Positions 34,455-43,783 of a DNA stretch of 64,000 nucleotides are shown piece after piece. How positions within the stretch are numbered: the stretch's first letter is position 1; the number at the start of each line of letters is the position of its first letter. A program made the position numbers and the translations under genes. The notes under the pieces are model-generated. The model saw only the letters and a list, made by a program, of their open reading frames with translations, did no database searches and had not been told where the DNA came from. The stretch is from Paenibacillus sp. J5C2022 (GTDB lineage Bacteria; Bacillota; Bacilli; Paenibacillales; Paenibacillaceae). The stretch spans positions 1 through 64,000 of the forward strand of contig NZ_JAOQJC010000035.1 in assembly GCF_025567625.1 (NCBI RefSeq), written 5' to 3'.

Positions 34455-34855
34455 CAGCTGACTGCTCGATTTTCCTTTTGTTGAGCAATGGCGATGAAAT
34501 GGATGAAAATCCAGATAAAAGATTTGACTTGACTTTTTGGATATGATAATATTATAAAATGTCAGCATAAAATTGCTTGAAATCTCTTTAGTCAACTAAA
34601 ATGTCAAGTGTGAATTTTCAGCGCGGCATGCATACTTTTGAAGCATTTGACGTATAATGTTTACATTTTGGGCAAAATTACTTGATATGGGCCTGTCGCG
34701 CCCGCGCTGCGACTGGTAAGCTGCCGGAACATGCTCTTTTTTCGAACCTATTCGATAAGGGCTTTTATTTATTTTTCTGATAGACGGTTCTCACTGTCTT
34801 GACGATAAGCAGTGAGTATCGATGCTGTGAGACAGACATGAGGGGTGAGGTTAAG
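34455..34855 (+). other. Upstream region of rpoB
   Basis: A 400-bp gene-free stretch. The clear promoter at 34524-34552 is listed separately. A TATAAT at 34653-34658 lacks a matching -35 box. No rRNA, terminator or riboswitch is evident. Confidence 0.5.
34524..34552 (+). promoter_or_regulatory. Sigma-A-type promoter of rpoBC
   Basis: TTGACT (34524-34529), 17-bp spacer, TAATAT (34547-34552). It gives a 5' leader of about 300 bases before rpoB. Confidence 0.75.
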
Positions 34856-37800
34856 TTGGCAGGACAACTTGTTCAGTATGGTCGGCGGACGCGGAGAAGC
34901 TACGCCCGGATCAAAGAGGTGCTGGAAGTCCCTAACCTGATTGAAATTCAACAAAAATCTTATCAGAAGTTTCTTGATAACGATTTGATTGAATTGTTTC
35001 AGGATATTTCTCCGATTACGGACTTCACGGGCAATCTATCACTTGAATTTATCGACTACAGCTTAGGTGAGCCTAAGTATTCAGTCGATGAGTCGAAAGA
35101 GCGCGACGTGACGTATGCGGCTCCTTTGCGCGTAAAGGTGCGTTTGATCAACAAGGAGACAGGCGAAGTTAAGGAACAAGAAGTCTTCATGGGCGATTTC
35201 CCGTTAATGACGGAGACCGGCACGTTTATTATAAACGGAGCTGAGCGCGTTATTGTCAGCCAATTGGTTCGCTCCCCAAGTGTGTACTTCAGCACGAAGG
35301 TTGATAAGAATGCGAAGAAAACCTATACGGCAACTGTCATTCCGAACCGCGGAGCGTGGCTCGAGCTGGAGACGGATGCCAAGGATATCATCTATGTCCG
35401 CATCGACCGTACCCGGAAAATTCCTGTAACGGTGCTATTGCGCGCACTGGGCTTTGGCACGGATGCAGAGATTCTGGATTTGCTCGGTCATGACGAATAT
35501 ATTCGCAATACGCTGGACAAGGACAGCACGGATTCCACGGAGAAAGCGCTGATTGAGATTTACGAGCGCTTGCGTCCGGGCGAGCCGCCTACCTTGGATA
35601 ATGCGAAGAGCTTGCTTGTCGCTCGATTCTTCGATCCGAAGCGTTACGATCTGGCCAATGTGGGCCGTTACAAAATAAACAAAAAGCTTCATATTAAAAA
35701 CCGGTTGTTCAATCAACGGTTAGCCGAGAATTTGATCGATCCCGCAACGGGCGAAATTATCGCCGAAACGGGCCAAATGATCGATCGCCGATTGCTTGAC
35801 GAGATACTGGATAAGTTGGAAAGCGACGTGGGCTTCAAGACTTACCATGTAGCTAACGGCGTGCTGGATGCTGATAGTATTCCACTGCAGGGCATAAGTG
35901 TATTCTCGCCTCTTGACGAAAATAAAATCATCAAGATTATTGCCAACGGCATTATCGATAAGAGCGTAAAGCATATTACGCCTGCCGATATTATCGCATC
36001 CATCAATTATTTCATTAATCTGCTGCACGGAGTGGGCAGCACGGATGACATCGACCATCTGGGCAACCGTCGTCTCCGTTCCGTCGGCGAGCTGTTGCAG
36101 AATCAATTCCGCATCGGTTTGTCCCGTATGGAGCGCGTCGTTCGTGAGCGGATGTCGATTCAGGACGCCAATGCGATTACGCCACAAGCGCTGATCAATA
36201 TTCGTCCCGTTATCGCATCCATTAAGGAGTTCTTCGGTTCGTCCCAGTTGTCCCAGTTCATGGATCAGACGAATCCGCTCGCAGAGCTGACGCACAAGCG
36301 TCGTCTGTCCGCGCTGGGACCGGGCGGTCTGACGAGGGAGCGCGCTGGCTTCGAAGTGCGGGACGTCCATCATTCCCACTATGGCCGGATGTGTCCAATC
36401 GAGACGCCGGAGGGACCGAACATCGGTCTGATCAACTCCTTGTCTACATTCGCCCGCATTAACGAATATGGCTTCATTGAAGCGCCATATCGCTGGGTAG
36501 ACCCCAAGACGGGTGTCGTAACGGAGCAGATCGCTTATCTGACAGCCGACGAAGAGGATAACTACGTTATCGCCCAGGCGAATGCCGAGCTGAACGAGGA
36601 TTCCACGTTCAAGGATGAGCATACGATCGTGCGTTACAACAAGCAAGCGGACAACATCCTGACCATGCCAAGCGATCGAGTGGATTACATGGACGTTTCT
36701 CCGAAGCAGGTTGTATCCGTTGCGACTGCGCTTATTCCGTTCCTGGAGAACGATGACTCCAACCGTGCGCTCATGGGCTCCAACATGCAACGGCAAGCCG
36801 TTCCGCTGCTTATTCCGAAAGCTCCGTTCGTTGGTACGGGCATGGAGCACAAGGCGGCGAAGGATTCCGGCGTATGTATCGTGTCCAAGTACGATGGCGT
36901 CATTGAACGTTCCTCCGCTAATGAAATCTGGCTGCGTCGCGTAGAGACGGTTGACGGCAAACAGGTCACAGGTGATCTGATTAAGCATAAGCTTCACAAG
37001 TTCATGCGTTCCAACCAAGGAACTTGCATTAACCAGCGTCCGCTCGTCCGCAAAGGCGATGTGATCAAACGCGGGGATATTCTTGCCGACGGTCCTTCCA
37101 CAGAGATGGGCGAATTGGCACTGGGACGCAACGTCGTCGTTGCTTTCATGACGTGGGAGGGCTACAACTACGAGGATGCGATCCTGCTCAGCGAGAAGCT
37201 GGTGAAGGAAGATGTCTACACATCTATTCATATTGAAGAATACGAGTCCGAGGCGCGCGATACGAAGCTAGGGCCGGAGGAGATTACTCGCGATATTCCT
37301 AACGTGGGTGAAGAAGCTCTCCGCAACCTGGATGAGCGCGGCATCATCCGCGTAGGCGCAGAAATTAGCGCCGGCGACATTCTGGTAGGTAAAGTTACGC
37401 CGAAGGGTGTGACGGAGCTTACGGCAGAGGAACGCCTGCTGCATGCGATCTTCGGTGAGAAGGCGCGCGAAGTCCGCGATACTTCGCTGCGTGTGCCGCA
37501 TGGTACGGACGGCATCGTCGTAGATGTTAAAGTATTCACGCGCGAGAACGGCGACGAGCTGCCGCCGGGCGTTAATCAACTGGTTCGCGTCTATCTGGCG
37601 CAGAAGCGTAAAATCTCCGAAGGCGATAAGATGGCGGGACGCCATGGTAACAAAGGTGTTATCGCACGCATTATGCCTGAGGAAGATATGCCGTTCCTGC
37701 CGGACGGCACACCAGTCGAGGTTGTCCTCAACCCGCTGGGCGTTCCGTCACGGATGAACATCGGTCAGGCGCTTGAAGTTCACCTTGGCATGGCCTGCAA

Positions 37801-38401
37801 GCATCTCGGTATTCATGCGGCTACGCCGGTATTCGACGGCGCTCGTGAGAACGACGTATTCGACACGATGGAAGAATCCGGCATGCAGCGGAACGGCAAG
37901 ACGAGACTGTATGACGGGCGCACAGGCGAAGCGTTCGAACGCGAAGTTACAGTAGGCGTCATGTATATGATCAAGCTGGCGCACATGGTTGACGACAAGA
38001 TCCATGCACGCTCTACCGGCCCTTACTCGCTTGTTACTCAGCAACCGCTGGGCGGTAAAGCGCAGTTCGGCGGTCAGCGCTTCGGCGAGATGGAGGTATG
38101 GGCACTGGAGGCGTACGGCGCCGCCTATACGCTGCAAGAGATTCTTACCGTCAAATCGGATGATGTGGTCGGTCGCGTGAAGACGTACGAATCCATCGTC
38201 AAGGGAGAGAACGTGCCTGAGCCAGGAGTTCCAGAGTCGTTCAAAGTATTGATCAAGGAGCTTCAAAGCTTGGGTATGGACGTGAAGATCCTGACTGAGA
38301 ATGAAGAAGAGATCGAGATGAAGGAAATCGACGATGAAGACGAGGCTACCGGCGACAAGCTGAACCTCAATCTGGAAGGCGCAGAAGCAGGAGTAGAATA
38401 A
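34856..38401 (+). CDS. rpoB: RNA polymerase beta subunit
   Basis: 1181 residues from the TTG at 34856 (MAGQLVQYG), which has GGGGTGAGG upstream; the frame runs on to 34799 but without a ribosome site. The rifampicin pocket reads SQFMDQTNPLAELTHKRRLS with the usual sensitive-type D, H and S residues. The MCPIETPEGPNIGLINSL and GRHGNKGV motifs are intact. It has the acidic C-terminal tail seen in Bacillota. Confidence 0.98.
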   Translation: MAGQLVQYGRRTRRSYARIKEVLEVPNLIEIQQKSYQKFLDNDLIELFQDISPITDFTGNLSLEFIDYSLGEPKYSVDESKERDVTYAAPLRVKVRLINKETGEVKEQEVFMGDFPLMTETGTFIINGAERVIVSQLVRSPSVYFSTKVDKNAKKTYTATVIPNRGAWLELETDAKDIIYVRIDRTRKIPVTVLLRALGFGTDAEILDLLGHDEYIRNTLDKDSTDSTEKALIEIYERLRPGEPPTLDNAKSLLVARFFDPKRYDLANVGRYKINKKLHIKNRLFNQRLAENLIDPATGEIIAETGQMIDRRLLDEILDKLESDVGFKTYHVANGVLDADSIPLQGISVFSPLDENKIIKIIANGIIDKSVKHITPADIIASINYFINLLHGVGSTDDIDHLGNRRLRSVGELLQNQFRIGLSRMERVVRERMSIQDANAITPQALINIRPVIASIKEFFGSSQLSQFMDQTNPLAELTHKRRLSALGPGGLTRERAGFEVRDVHHSHYGRMCPIETPEGPNIGLINSLSTFARINEYGFIEAPYRWVDPKTGVVTEQIAYLTADEEDNYVIAQANAELNEDSTFKDEHTIVRYNKQADNILTMPSDRVDYMDVSPKQVVSVATALIPFLENDDSNRALMGSNMQRQAVPLLIPKAPFVGTGMEHKAAKDSGVCIVSKYDGVIERSSANEIWLRRVETVDGKQVTGDLIKHKLHKFMRSNQGTCINQRPLVRKGDVIKRGDILADGPSTEMGELALGRNVVVAFMTWEGYNYEDAILLSEKLVKEDVYTSIHIEEYESEARDTKLGPEEITRDIPNVGEEALRNLDERGIIRVGAEISAGDILVGKVTPKGVTELTAEERLLHAIFGEKAREVRDTSLRVPHGTDGIVVDVKVFTRENGDELPPGVNQLVRVYLAQKRKISEGDKMAGRHGNKGVIARIMPEEDMPFLPDGTPVEVVLNPLGVPSRMNIGQALEVHLGMACKHLGIHAATPVFDGARENDVFDTMEESGMQRNGKTRLYDGRTGEAFEREVTVGVMYMIKLAHMVDDKIHARSTGPYSLVTQQPLGGKAQFGGQRFGEMEVWALEAYGAAYTLQEILTVKSDDVVGRVKTYESIVKGENVPEPGVPESFKVLIKELQSLGMDVKILTENEEEIEMKEIDDEDEATGDKLNLNLEGAEAGVE

Positions 38402-38409
38402 GATGTTGG

Positions 38410-38462
38410 CTGAGCTTCAGTCCGGGTATGCAGCATGCATAGACATCCGGGTTGAAGTTCAG
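38410..38462 (+). other. Hairpin between rpoB and rpoC
   Basis: CTGAGCTTCAGTCCGG (38410-38425) pairs with CCGGGTTGAAGTTCAG (38447-38462) at 13 of 16 positions. There is no T-run, so it is more likely a processing or stability element than a terminator. Confidence 0.45.
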
Positions 38463-38506
38463 CTTCTGATAAGACATAGTCATACATGACGAAGGAGGGT
38501 TGCTCC

Positions 38507-41500
38507 TTGTTGGACGTGAACAACTTCGAGTATATGAAAATTGGTCTGGCATCGCCGGATAAAATTCGCTCATGGTCCCGCGGAGAGGTCAAAAAACCGG
38601 AAACGATCAACTATAGGACGCTGAAACCGGAAAAAGAAGGTCTGTTCTGCGAAAAGATATTCGGTCCTACGAAGGACTGGGAATGTCATTGCGGCAAATA
38701 TAAGCGTGTCCGTTACAAAGGCGTCGTCTGCGATCGCTGCGGCGTAGAGGTAACTCGCGCGAAGGTGCGTCGCGAGCGCATGGGCCACATTGAACTGGCA
38801 GCGCCTGTATCGCATATTTGGTATTTCAAAGGCATTCCTAGCCGCATGGGTCTGGCGCTGGATATGTCTCCCCGCTCACTGGAGGAGATCATTTACTTCG
38901 CCTCTTATGTGGTAACGGACCCTGGCGACACGCCGCTGGAGAAGAAGCAGCTGCTGTCGGAGAAGGAATATCGGAGCTATCGCGAGAAGTACGGTTACGG
39001 ATTCCAGGCCGGTATGGGCGCGGAAGCCGTGAAGAAGCTGCTTCAGGATATCGACGTCGAGCGCGAGCTGGAGATGCTGAAGGAAGAATTGCGCACAGCG
39101 CAAGGCCAACGCCGCAATCGTGCGATCAAGCGTCTTGAAGTTGTCGAGGCATTCCGTAATTCGGGCAATTCACCAGACTGGATGATTATGGATGTGCTTC
39201 CTGTCATCCCGCCAGAGCTTCGTCCGATGGTTCAGCTTGACGGCGGACGCTTCGCTACGTCCGACTTGAACGATCTCTACCGCCGCGTGATTAACCGCAA
39301 TAACCGTCTGAAGCGGCTGCTGGATCTGGGAGCGCCCGATATTATCGTTCAGAACGAGAAGCGGATGCTGCAGGAAGCGGTAGATGCGTTGATCGACAAC
39401 GGCCGCCGTGGCCGTCCCGTTACCGGGCCGGGCAATCGCCCGCTGAAGTCGCTTAGTCACATGCTGAAGGGCAAGCAAGGACGCTTCCGTCAGAACTTGC
39501 TCGGCAAGCGTGTCGACTACTCTGGCCGTTCCGTTATCGTCGTCGGACCGAACTTGAAGATCTTCCAGTGTGGACTTCCGAAGGAGATGGCGCTGGAGCT
39601 GTTCAAGCCGTTCGTCATGAAGGAACTGGTGAACAAGGGACTGGCTCACAACATTAAGAGCGCGAAGCGCAAAGTTGAGCGGGTTAGCCCGGAAGTATGG
39701 GATGTGCTGGAGGAAGTCATCAAAGAGCATCCTGTTCTGCTTAACCGCGCCCCCACATTGCACAGACTGGGCATTCAAGCTTTCGAGCCGATTCTGGTGG
39801 AAGGCAAGGCGATCAAGCTTCATCCGCTCGTATGTACGGCTTACAATGCCGACTTCGACGGCGACCAGATGGCGGTGCACGTTCCGCTATCCGCAGAAGC
39901 GCAAGCGGAAGCCCGTCTGCTCATGCTTGCATCAGGCAATATCCTGAATCCGAAGGACGGCAAGCCGGTCGTTACACCTTCACAGGATATGGTGCTTGGC
40001 AGCTACTATCTGACGATGGACAACAAGGAAGCTCAGGGCAGCGGCTCCATATTCGCCAATGTGAATGAAGCCGTCTCCGCTTATCAGCGGGGCATCGTTT
40101 CCCTGCACGCGAGAGTGGTCATCCCTGTCAGCGTGCTGAAGAAAACATGCTTTACAGAAGCACAGCAGAAGTCTCTGCTCATGACGACTGTAGGCAAAAT
40201 TATTTTCAATGAAATTCTGCCCGAGCAGTTCCCGTATATCAACGAGGCTTCGAAAGAAAACTTGTTGAACGGAACGCCGGATAAATATTTTGTATATGAC
40301 AAAGGTACGGACCTGCTGAAGGCGATGAACGATCTGCCGGTTGCGGGAGCGGTAGGCAAGGACTATCTCGGCCAAATCATTGCTGAGTGCTTCCGTCAAT
40401 ATCATACGACGCTGACAGCGGTCATTCTCGATCGGATCAAGCAGCTTGGCTTCACTTATTCCACGAAGGCGGGAATTACGATCGGCGTCTCCGACGTTAT
40501 CGTTCCGAAGGAAAAAGCGGAGATTATGAAGAACTCCGACGAGAAGGTCGCAATGGTCATGAACCAATATCGTCGCGGTCTGATTACGAATGACGAGCGT
40601 TACGACCGTATCATTGGCATCTGGAGCAAGTGTAAAGACGAGATTACGGATGTGCTGATGAAGTCGATGGACCGCTATAACAACATCATGCTTATGGTGG
40701 ATTCCAAGGCGCGGGGTAACAAATCGCAGATTACACAGCTCGGCGGTATGCGCGGTCTGATGGCGAATCCGTCCGGACGTATTATCGAATTGCCAATCAA
40801 GTCCAACTTCCGTGAAGGACTGACGGTTCTGGAGTACTTTATCTCCACGCACGGCGCGCGGAAAGGTCTGGCCGATACGGCGCTTCGTACGGCGGACTCC
40901 GGTTACCTTACCCGCCGTCTGGTCGACGTCGCACAGGATGTAATCGTGCGCGAGGACGATTGCGGCACGGATAAAGGCTTCACCGTCAGCAAAATTCAAG
41001 ACGGCAAAGAAGTAATCGAGGATCTGTACGATCGTATCGAAGGACGTTATGCGTTCGAGACGGTCAGACATCCGAAGACTGGCGAAGTTATCGTCAACAA
41101 GAGCGAGCTGATTGACTCCAGCAAAGCGGATGAAATTATCGGCGCAGGCGTCGAGAAGCTGCAAATTCGTTCCGTACTGAGCTGCCGGGCTCGTCACGGA
41201 GTATGTAAAATCTGTTACGGACGGAATCTGGCGACAGGCAAGCATGTGGAGATCGGGGAAGCGGTTGGCATCATCGCCGCGCAATCGATCGGGGAGCCCG
41301 GAACCCAGCTGACGATGCGTACATTCCATACCGGCGGCGTTGCCGGAGACGATATTACGCAAGGTCTTCCGCGTATTCAGGAGCTGTTCGAGGCTCGTAA
41401 TCCGAAGGGTCAAGCGATCATCACGGAGCTGGATGGCGTCGTGAAGGAGATTCGTGAAGCGAAGGACCGTCGCGAGATCGAGGTGCAAGGCGAAGCCGAG

Positions 41501-42136
41501 ACGAAGGTATACTCTGTCACTTACGGTTCGCGTATCCGTGTAACGGAAGGACAGCACATCGAAGCCGGCGACGAGTTGACCGACGGCTCCATCGATCCGA
41601 AGGATATGCTGCGCATTAAAGGCATCCGCGGCGTACAGAACTACATTCTGCAAGAAGTGCAGCGTGTATACCGTAACCAAGGCGTTGAGATCAACGACAA
41701 GCACGTCGAGGTTATGATCAAGCAGATGCTACGCAAGATCCGCATCGTAGATGCCGGCGATACGACACTGCTGCCGGGTTCCTTCGTAGACATTCATGAA
41801 TATGAAGCGGCGAACTCCGAAGCGATCTTCGCCGACAAGGAGCCTGCTGTTGCCAAGCCGGTATTGCTCGGTATTACGAAGGCTTCTCTGGAGACGGACT
41901 CCTTCTTGTCTGCGGCATCGTTCCAGGAGACGACTCGTGTCCTGACGGATGCAGCGATCAAGGGCAAGATTGACCAGTTGCTTGGTCTGAAGGAGAATGT
42001 CATTATCGGTAAACTGATTCCTGCCGGTACCGGCATGCAGCGTTATCGCAACATCCGGTTCGCAGGTCTGGAGGAAGAGGTTGTTGAGCTGACGGAAGCT
42101 GATGAAGTAGCGGAAGAGGCTGTAGCAATCGAATAG
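38507..42136 (+). CDS. rpoC: RNA polymerase beta' subunit
   Basis: 1209 residues from the TTG at 38507 (LLDVNNFEYMKIGLASPDKI), just after AAGGAGGG. The N-terminal zinc site is CHCGKYKR and CDRCGVE, and the catalytic magnesium motif is NADFDGDQMAVH. The trigger loop region holds GEPGTQLTMRTFHTGGVA. It forms the polymerase active site with RpoB. A strong terminator follows directly, and an insertion sequence has landed in that terminator. Confidence 0.98.
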   Translation: MLDVNNFEYMKIGLASPDKIRSWSRGEVKKPETINYRTLKPEKEGLFCEKIFGPTKDWECHCGKYKRVRYKGVVCDRCGVEVTRAKVRRERMGHIELAAPVSHIWYFKGIPSRMGLALDMSPRSLEEIIYFASYVVTDPGDTPLEKKQLLSEKEYRSYREKYGYGFQAGMGAEAVKKLLQDIDVERELEMLKEELRTAQGQRRNRAIKRLEVVEAFRNSGNSPDWMIMDVLPVIPPELRPMVQLDGGRFATSDLNDLYRRVINRNNRLKRLLDLGAPDIIVQNEKRMLQEAVDALIDNGRRGRPVTGPGNRPLKSLSHMLKGKQGRFRQNLLGKRVDYSGRSVIVVGPNLKIFQCGLPKEMALELFKPFVMKELVNKGLAHNIKSAKRKVERVSPEVWDVLEEVIKEHPVLLNRAPTLHRLGIQAFEPILVEGKAIKLHPLVCTAYNADFDGDQMAVHVPLSAEAQAEARLLMLASGNILNPKDGKPVVTPSQDMVLGSYYLTMDNKEAQGSGSIFANVNEAVSAYQRGIVSLHARVVIPVSVLKKTCFTEAQQKSLLMTTVGKIIFNEILPEQFPYINEASKENLLNGTPDKYFVYDKGTDLLKAMNDLPVAGAVGKDYLGQIIAECFRQYHTTLTAVILDRIKQLGFTYSTKAGITIGVSDVIVPKEKAEIMKNSDEKVAMVMNQYRRGLITNDERYDRIIGIWSKCKDEITDVLMKSMDRYNNIMLMVDSKARGNKSQITQLGGMRGLMANPSGRIIELPIKSNFREGLTVLEYFISTHGARKGLADTALRTADSGYLTRRLVDVAQDVIVREDDCGTDKGFTVSKIQDGKEVIEDLYDRIEGRYAFETVRHPKTGEVIVNKSELIDSSKADEIIGAGVEKLQIRSVLSCRARHGVCKICYGRNLATGKHVEIGEAVGIIAAQSIGEPGTQLTMRTFHTGGVAGDDITQGLPRIQELFEARNPKGQAIITELDGVVKEIREAKDRREIEVQGEAETKVYSVTYGSRIRVTEGQHIEAGDELTDGSIDPKDMLRIKGIRGVQNYILQEVQRVYRNQGVEINDKHVEVMIKQMLRKIRIVDAGDTTLLPGSFVDIHEYEAANSEAIFADKEPAVAKPVLLGITKASLETDSFLSAASFQETTRVLTDAAIKGKIDQLLGLKENVIIGKLIPAGTGMQRYRNIRFAGLEEEVVELTEADEVAEEAVAIE

Positions 42137-42151
42137 CATAGCGGCAATAGC

Positions 42152-42185
42152 GAGGATGGAGCAGTTGGCTCCATCCTCATTTTTT
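42152..42185 (+). terminator. rpoBC terminator, invaded by the insertion sequence
   Basis: Perfect 11-bp stem GAGGATGGAGC / GCTCCATCCTC (42152-42178) followed by AT6. The last stem base and the T-run form the 8-bp target duplication of the adjacent insertion sequence, so the element begins immediately where the terminator ends. The six T left should still allow termination. Confidence 0.92.
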
Positions 42186-43568
42186 GGCTCAAAACCGAAA
42201 TCAGTGCTTGACGAAATAATCCAAGGTTGAAAATGGAAAAACATCTGCTAATCCTGTAATGTTGAAAGTCCTACCAATCAACAAAAGGAATAGACAGATG
42301 CAAACCCAGTATATCAATGAACTGCTCAACTTGCCAGAGCTAAAGATTCACCAGATTCTGTCCATTGAATCCGATGAACTTCACATAGAAGCCTTACCAC
42401 TCAGCGACAGGCAATGCTGTCCATGCTGTGGGTCCGATCAAAACGTCATCCGAAAGGGAAGCAATGACATGCGGACCGTCCGGCATCTTTCCGTATTTGA
42501 GAAGAAAACCTATCTGCACGTGCCGTCCATTCGGATGTATTGCACACGTTGCGAAGCTGGTTTTGTTTGGGCGTACGAATTCGTCGGATCCAAGCAGCGC
42601 TACAGCAGGCTCTTTCGTTCCCATACCGTCGAACAAGCGCTTGGGTCCACGGCCGCGCATAGCGCTCGGATGCAGCAAGCGCCAGCCAGTACGGTACAGC
42701 GCATGCATAATGAGGCGGTTCCGGCTGAGTGCGAGCGGATCTATGAACGCGTCTGGGAAGAAGCGAAAGAAACGGCAGGATTAGTTCTGGGTGTCGACGA
42801 CTTTGCTATAAAGAAAGGTCATACGTATAACACCGGCATTCACAACCTCAAAGGCGAGACGATGCTGGACTTGCTGCCGGGCAGAAAGCTGGAGGAGCTG
42901 CGGGCGTATGCCAAAGAGCACCCGGGATTCCTTCTGCTTAACCCGAAAGCCGTAGTCATGGATTTAGCTCAGGCGTATCACACATGGATCAGCGAGTGTT
43001 TTCCGAAAGCGATTCGCATCGCAGATCGATTTCATGTTCACGGTTATGTAATCGAAAGCGTACAGGAGGTTCGCAAAACCGTCCAGCAGACGCTGTCACC
43101 GCGGGCGAAGGCCTATCTGAAAGCCAATCATCGCTTGCTGAATCCTCCTGCGGATACATTGAGTGAGGAGAGTAAAAAGCGACTTGAAGCGCTACTGAAC
43201 TATTCTCCGCTTCTTCGAAGTGTGTGGGATTGGAAAGAAGCGTTCGCGACTTGGTATGACTGCTCACCAAGCTTTGGCGTTGCTAAACTAGGATTTGAAC
43301 GTTGGTGTAAACAAGGAGATCAAATCGATCACGCCGCCGTCCAAAGCACCCTTAGAACGATGCAAAATTGGAAAGAAGAAATCATGAACTACCATCAATG
43401 CCGATGGACAAATGCAACCGTAGAAGGTCGCCATAATCGCATTAAAGCTTTTCAGCGCCGCCATTACTTTACGCGAAATCGCAGTCGCTATAAAGCAGGC
43501 ATTCTCATCGAATGCAACCGCCATCGGATGTTAGACTAACAGTCAAGCACTGATTATGAGGTTGAGCC
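42186..43568 (+). mobile_element. Complete ISL3-type insertion sequence
   Basis: 1383 bp. The ends are 27-bp imperfect inverted repeats (42186-42212 and 43542-43568) agreeing at 22 positions, with GGCTCAA outermost and a shared 13-base inner block TCAGTGCTTGAC plus one base. The element is flanked by a perfect 8-bp direct repeat CATTTTTT (42178-42185 and 43569-43576), the duplication length typical of ISL3. One intact transposase gene fills it, so it looks recent and possibly active. Confidence 0.92.
42298..43539 (+). CDS. ISL3-family transposase
   Basis: 413 residues from the ATG at 42298 (AAAGGA upstream); an in-frame ATG at 42259 has no ribosome site. An N-terminal zinc-binding region has CCPCCGSD and YCTRCEAGF. 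The DDE core has aspartates in VLGVDDFAIKKGH and in KAIRIADRFHVH and a glutamate in NATVEGRHNRIKAF, all intact. The C-terminal RRHYFTRNRSRYKAGIL segment is typical of ISL3 enzymes. It catalyses movement of the surrounding element and has no role in the flanking rpoC or transporter genes. It ends 2 bp before the right inverted repeat. Confidence 0.93.
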   Translation: MQTQYINELLNLPELKIHQILSIESDELHIEALPLSDRQCCPCCGSDQNVIRKGSNDMRTVRHLSVFEKKTYLHVPSIRMYCTRCEAGFVWAYEFVGSKQRYSRLFRSHTVEQALGSTAAHSARMQQAPASTVQRMHNEAVPAECERIYERVWEEAKETAGLVLGVDDFAIKKGHTYNTGIHNLKGETMLDLLPGRKLEELRAYAKEHPGFLLLNPKAVVMDLAQAYHTWISECFPKAIRIADRFHVHGYVIESVQEVRKTVQQTLSPRAKAYLKANHRLLNPPADTLSEESKKRLEALLNYSPLLRSVWDWKEAFATWYDCSPSFGVAKLGFERWCKQGDQIDHAAVQSTLRTMQNWKEEIMNYHQCRWTNATVEGRHNRIKAFQRRHYFTRNRSRYKAGILIECNRHRMLD

Positions 43569-43576
43569 CATTTTTT

Positions 43577-43783
43577 TGCATTAATTGTGCAACCAGGTTT
43601 GTCATACAGGTGTTAATAGTAAAAACATACATTTTTAAAGGGTATAAATTATCATCAGCAACGATGCAATTGTCAATAGATTTATTTGAAATAATATTTA
43701 GAAAATTCTGAATACAAACCTTCCAATCCTGATAATAAGTGGTATAATTTACTTTATCCTGATAATCGAGGGAGGTATGTGGA
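43577..43783 (+). promoter_or_regulatory. AT-rich upstream region of the oligopeptide operon
   Basis: About 207 bp, clearly more AT-rich than the neighbouring core genes. TATAAT at 43743-43748 lies 36 bp before the start codon, with only a weak -35 (TTCCAA). It is bracketed by a direct repeat CCTGATAAT (about 43728 and 43761), which might be an operator. Confidence 0.4.

Noticed and set aside
35720..41704. Long minus-strand frames opposite rpoB and rpoC
   Set aside because: Complement of highly conserved polymerase genes; no start signals or protein motifs.
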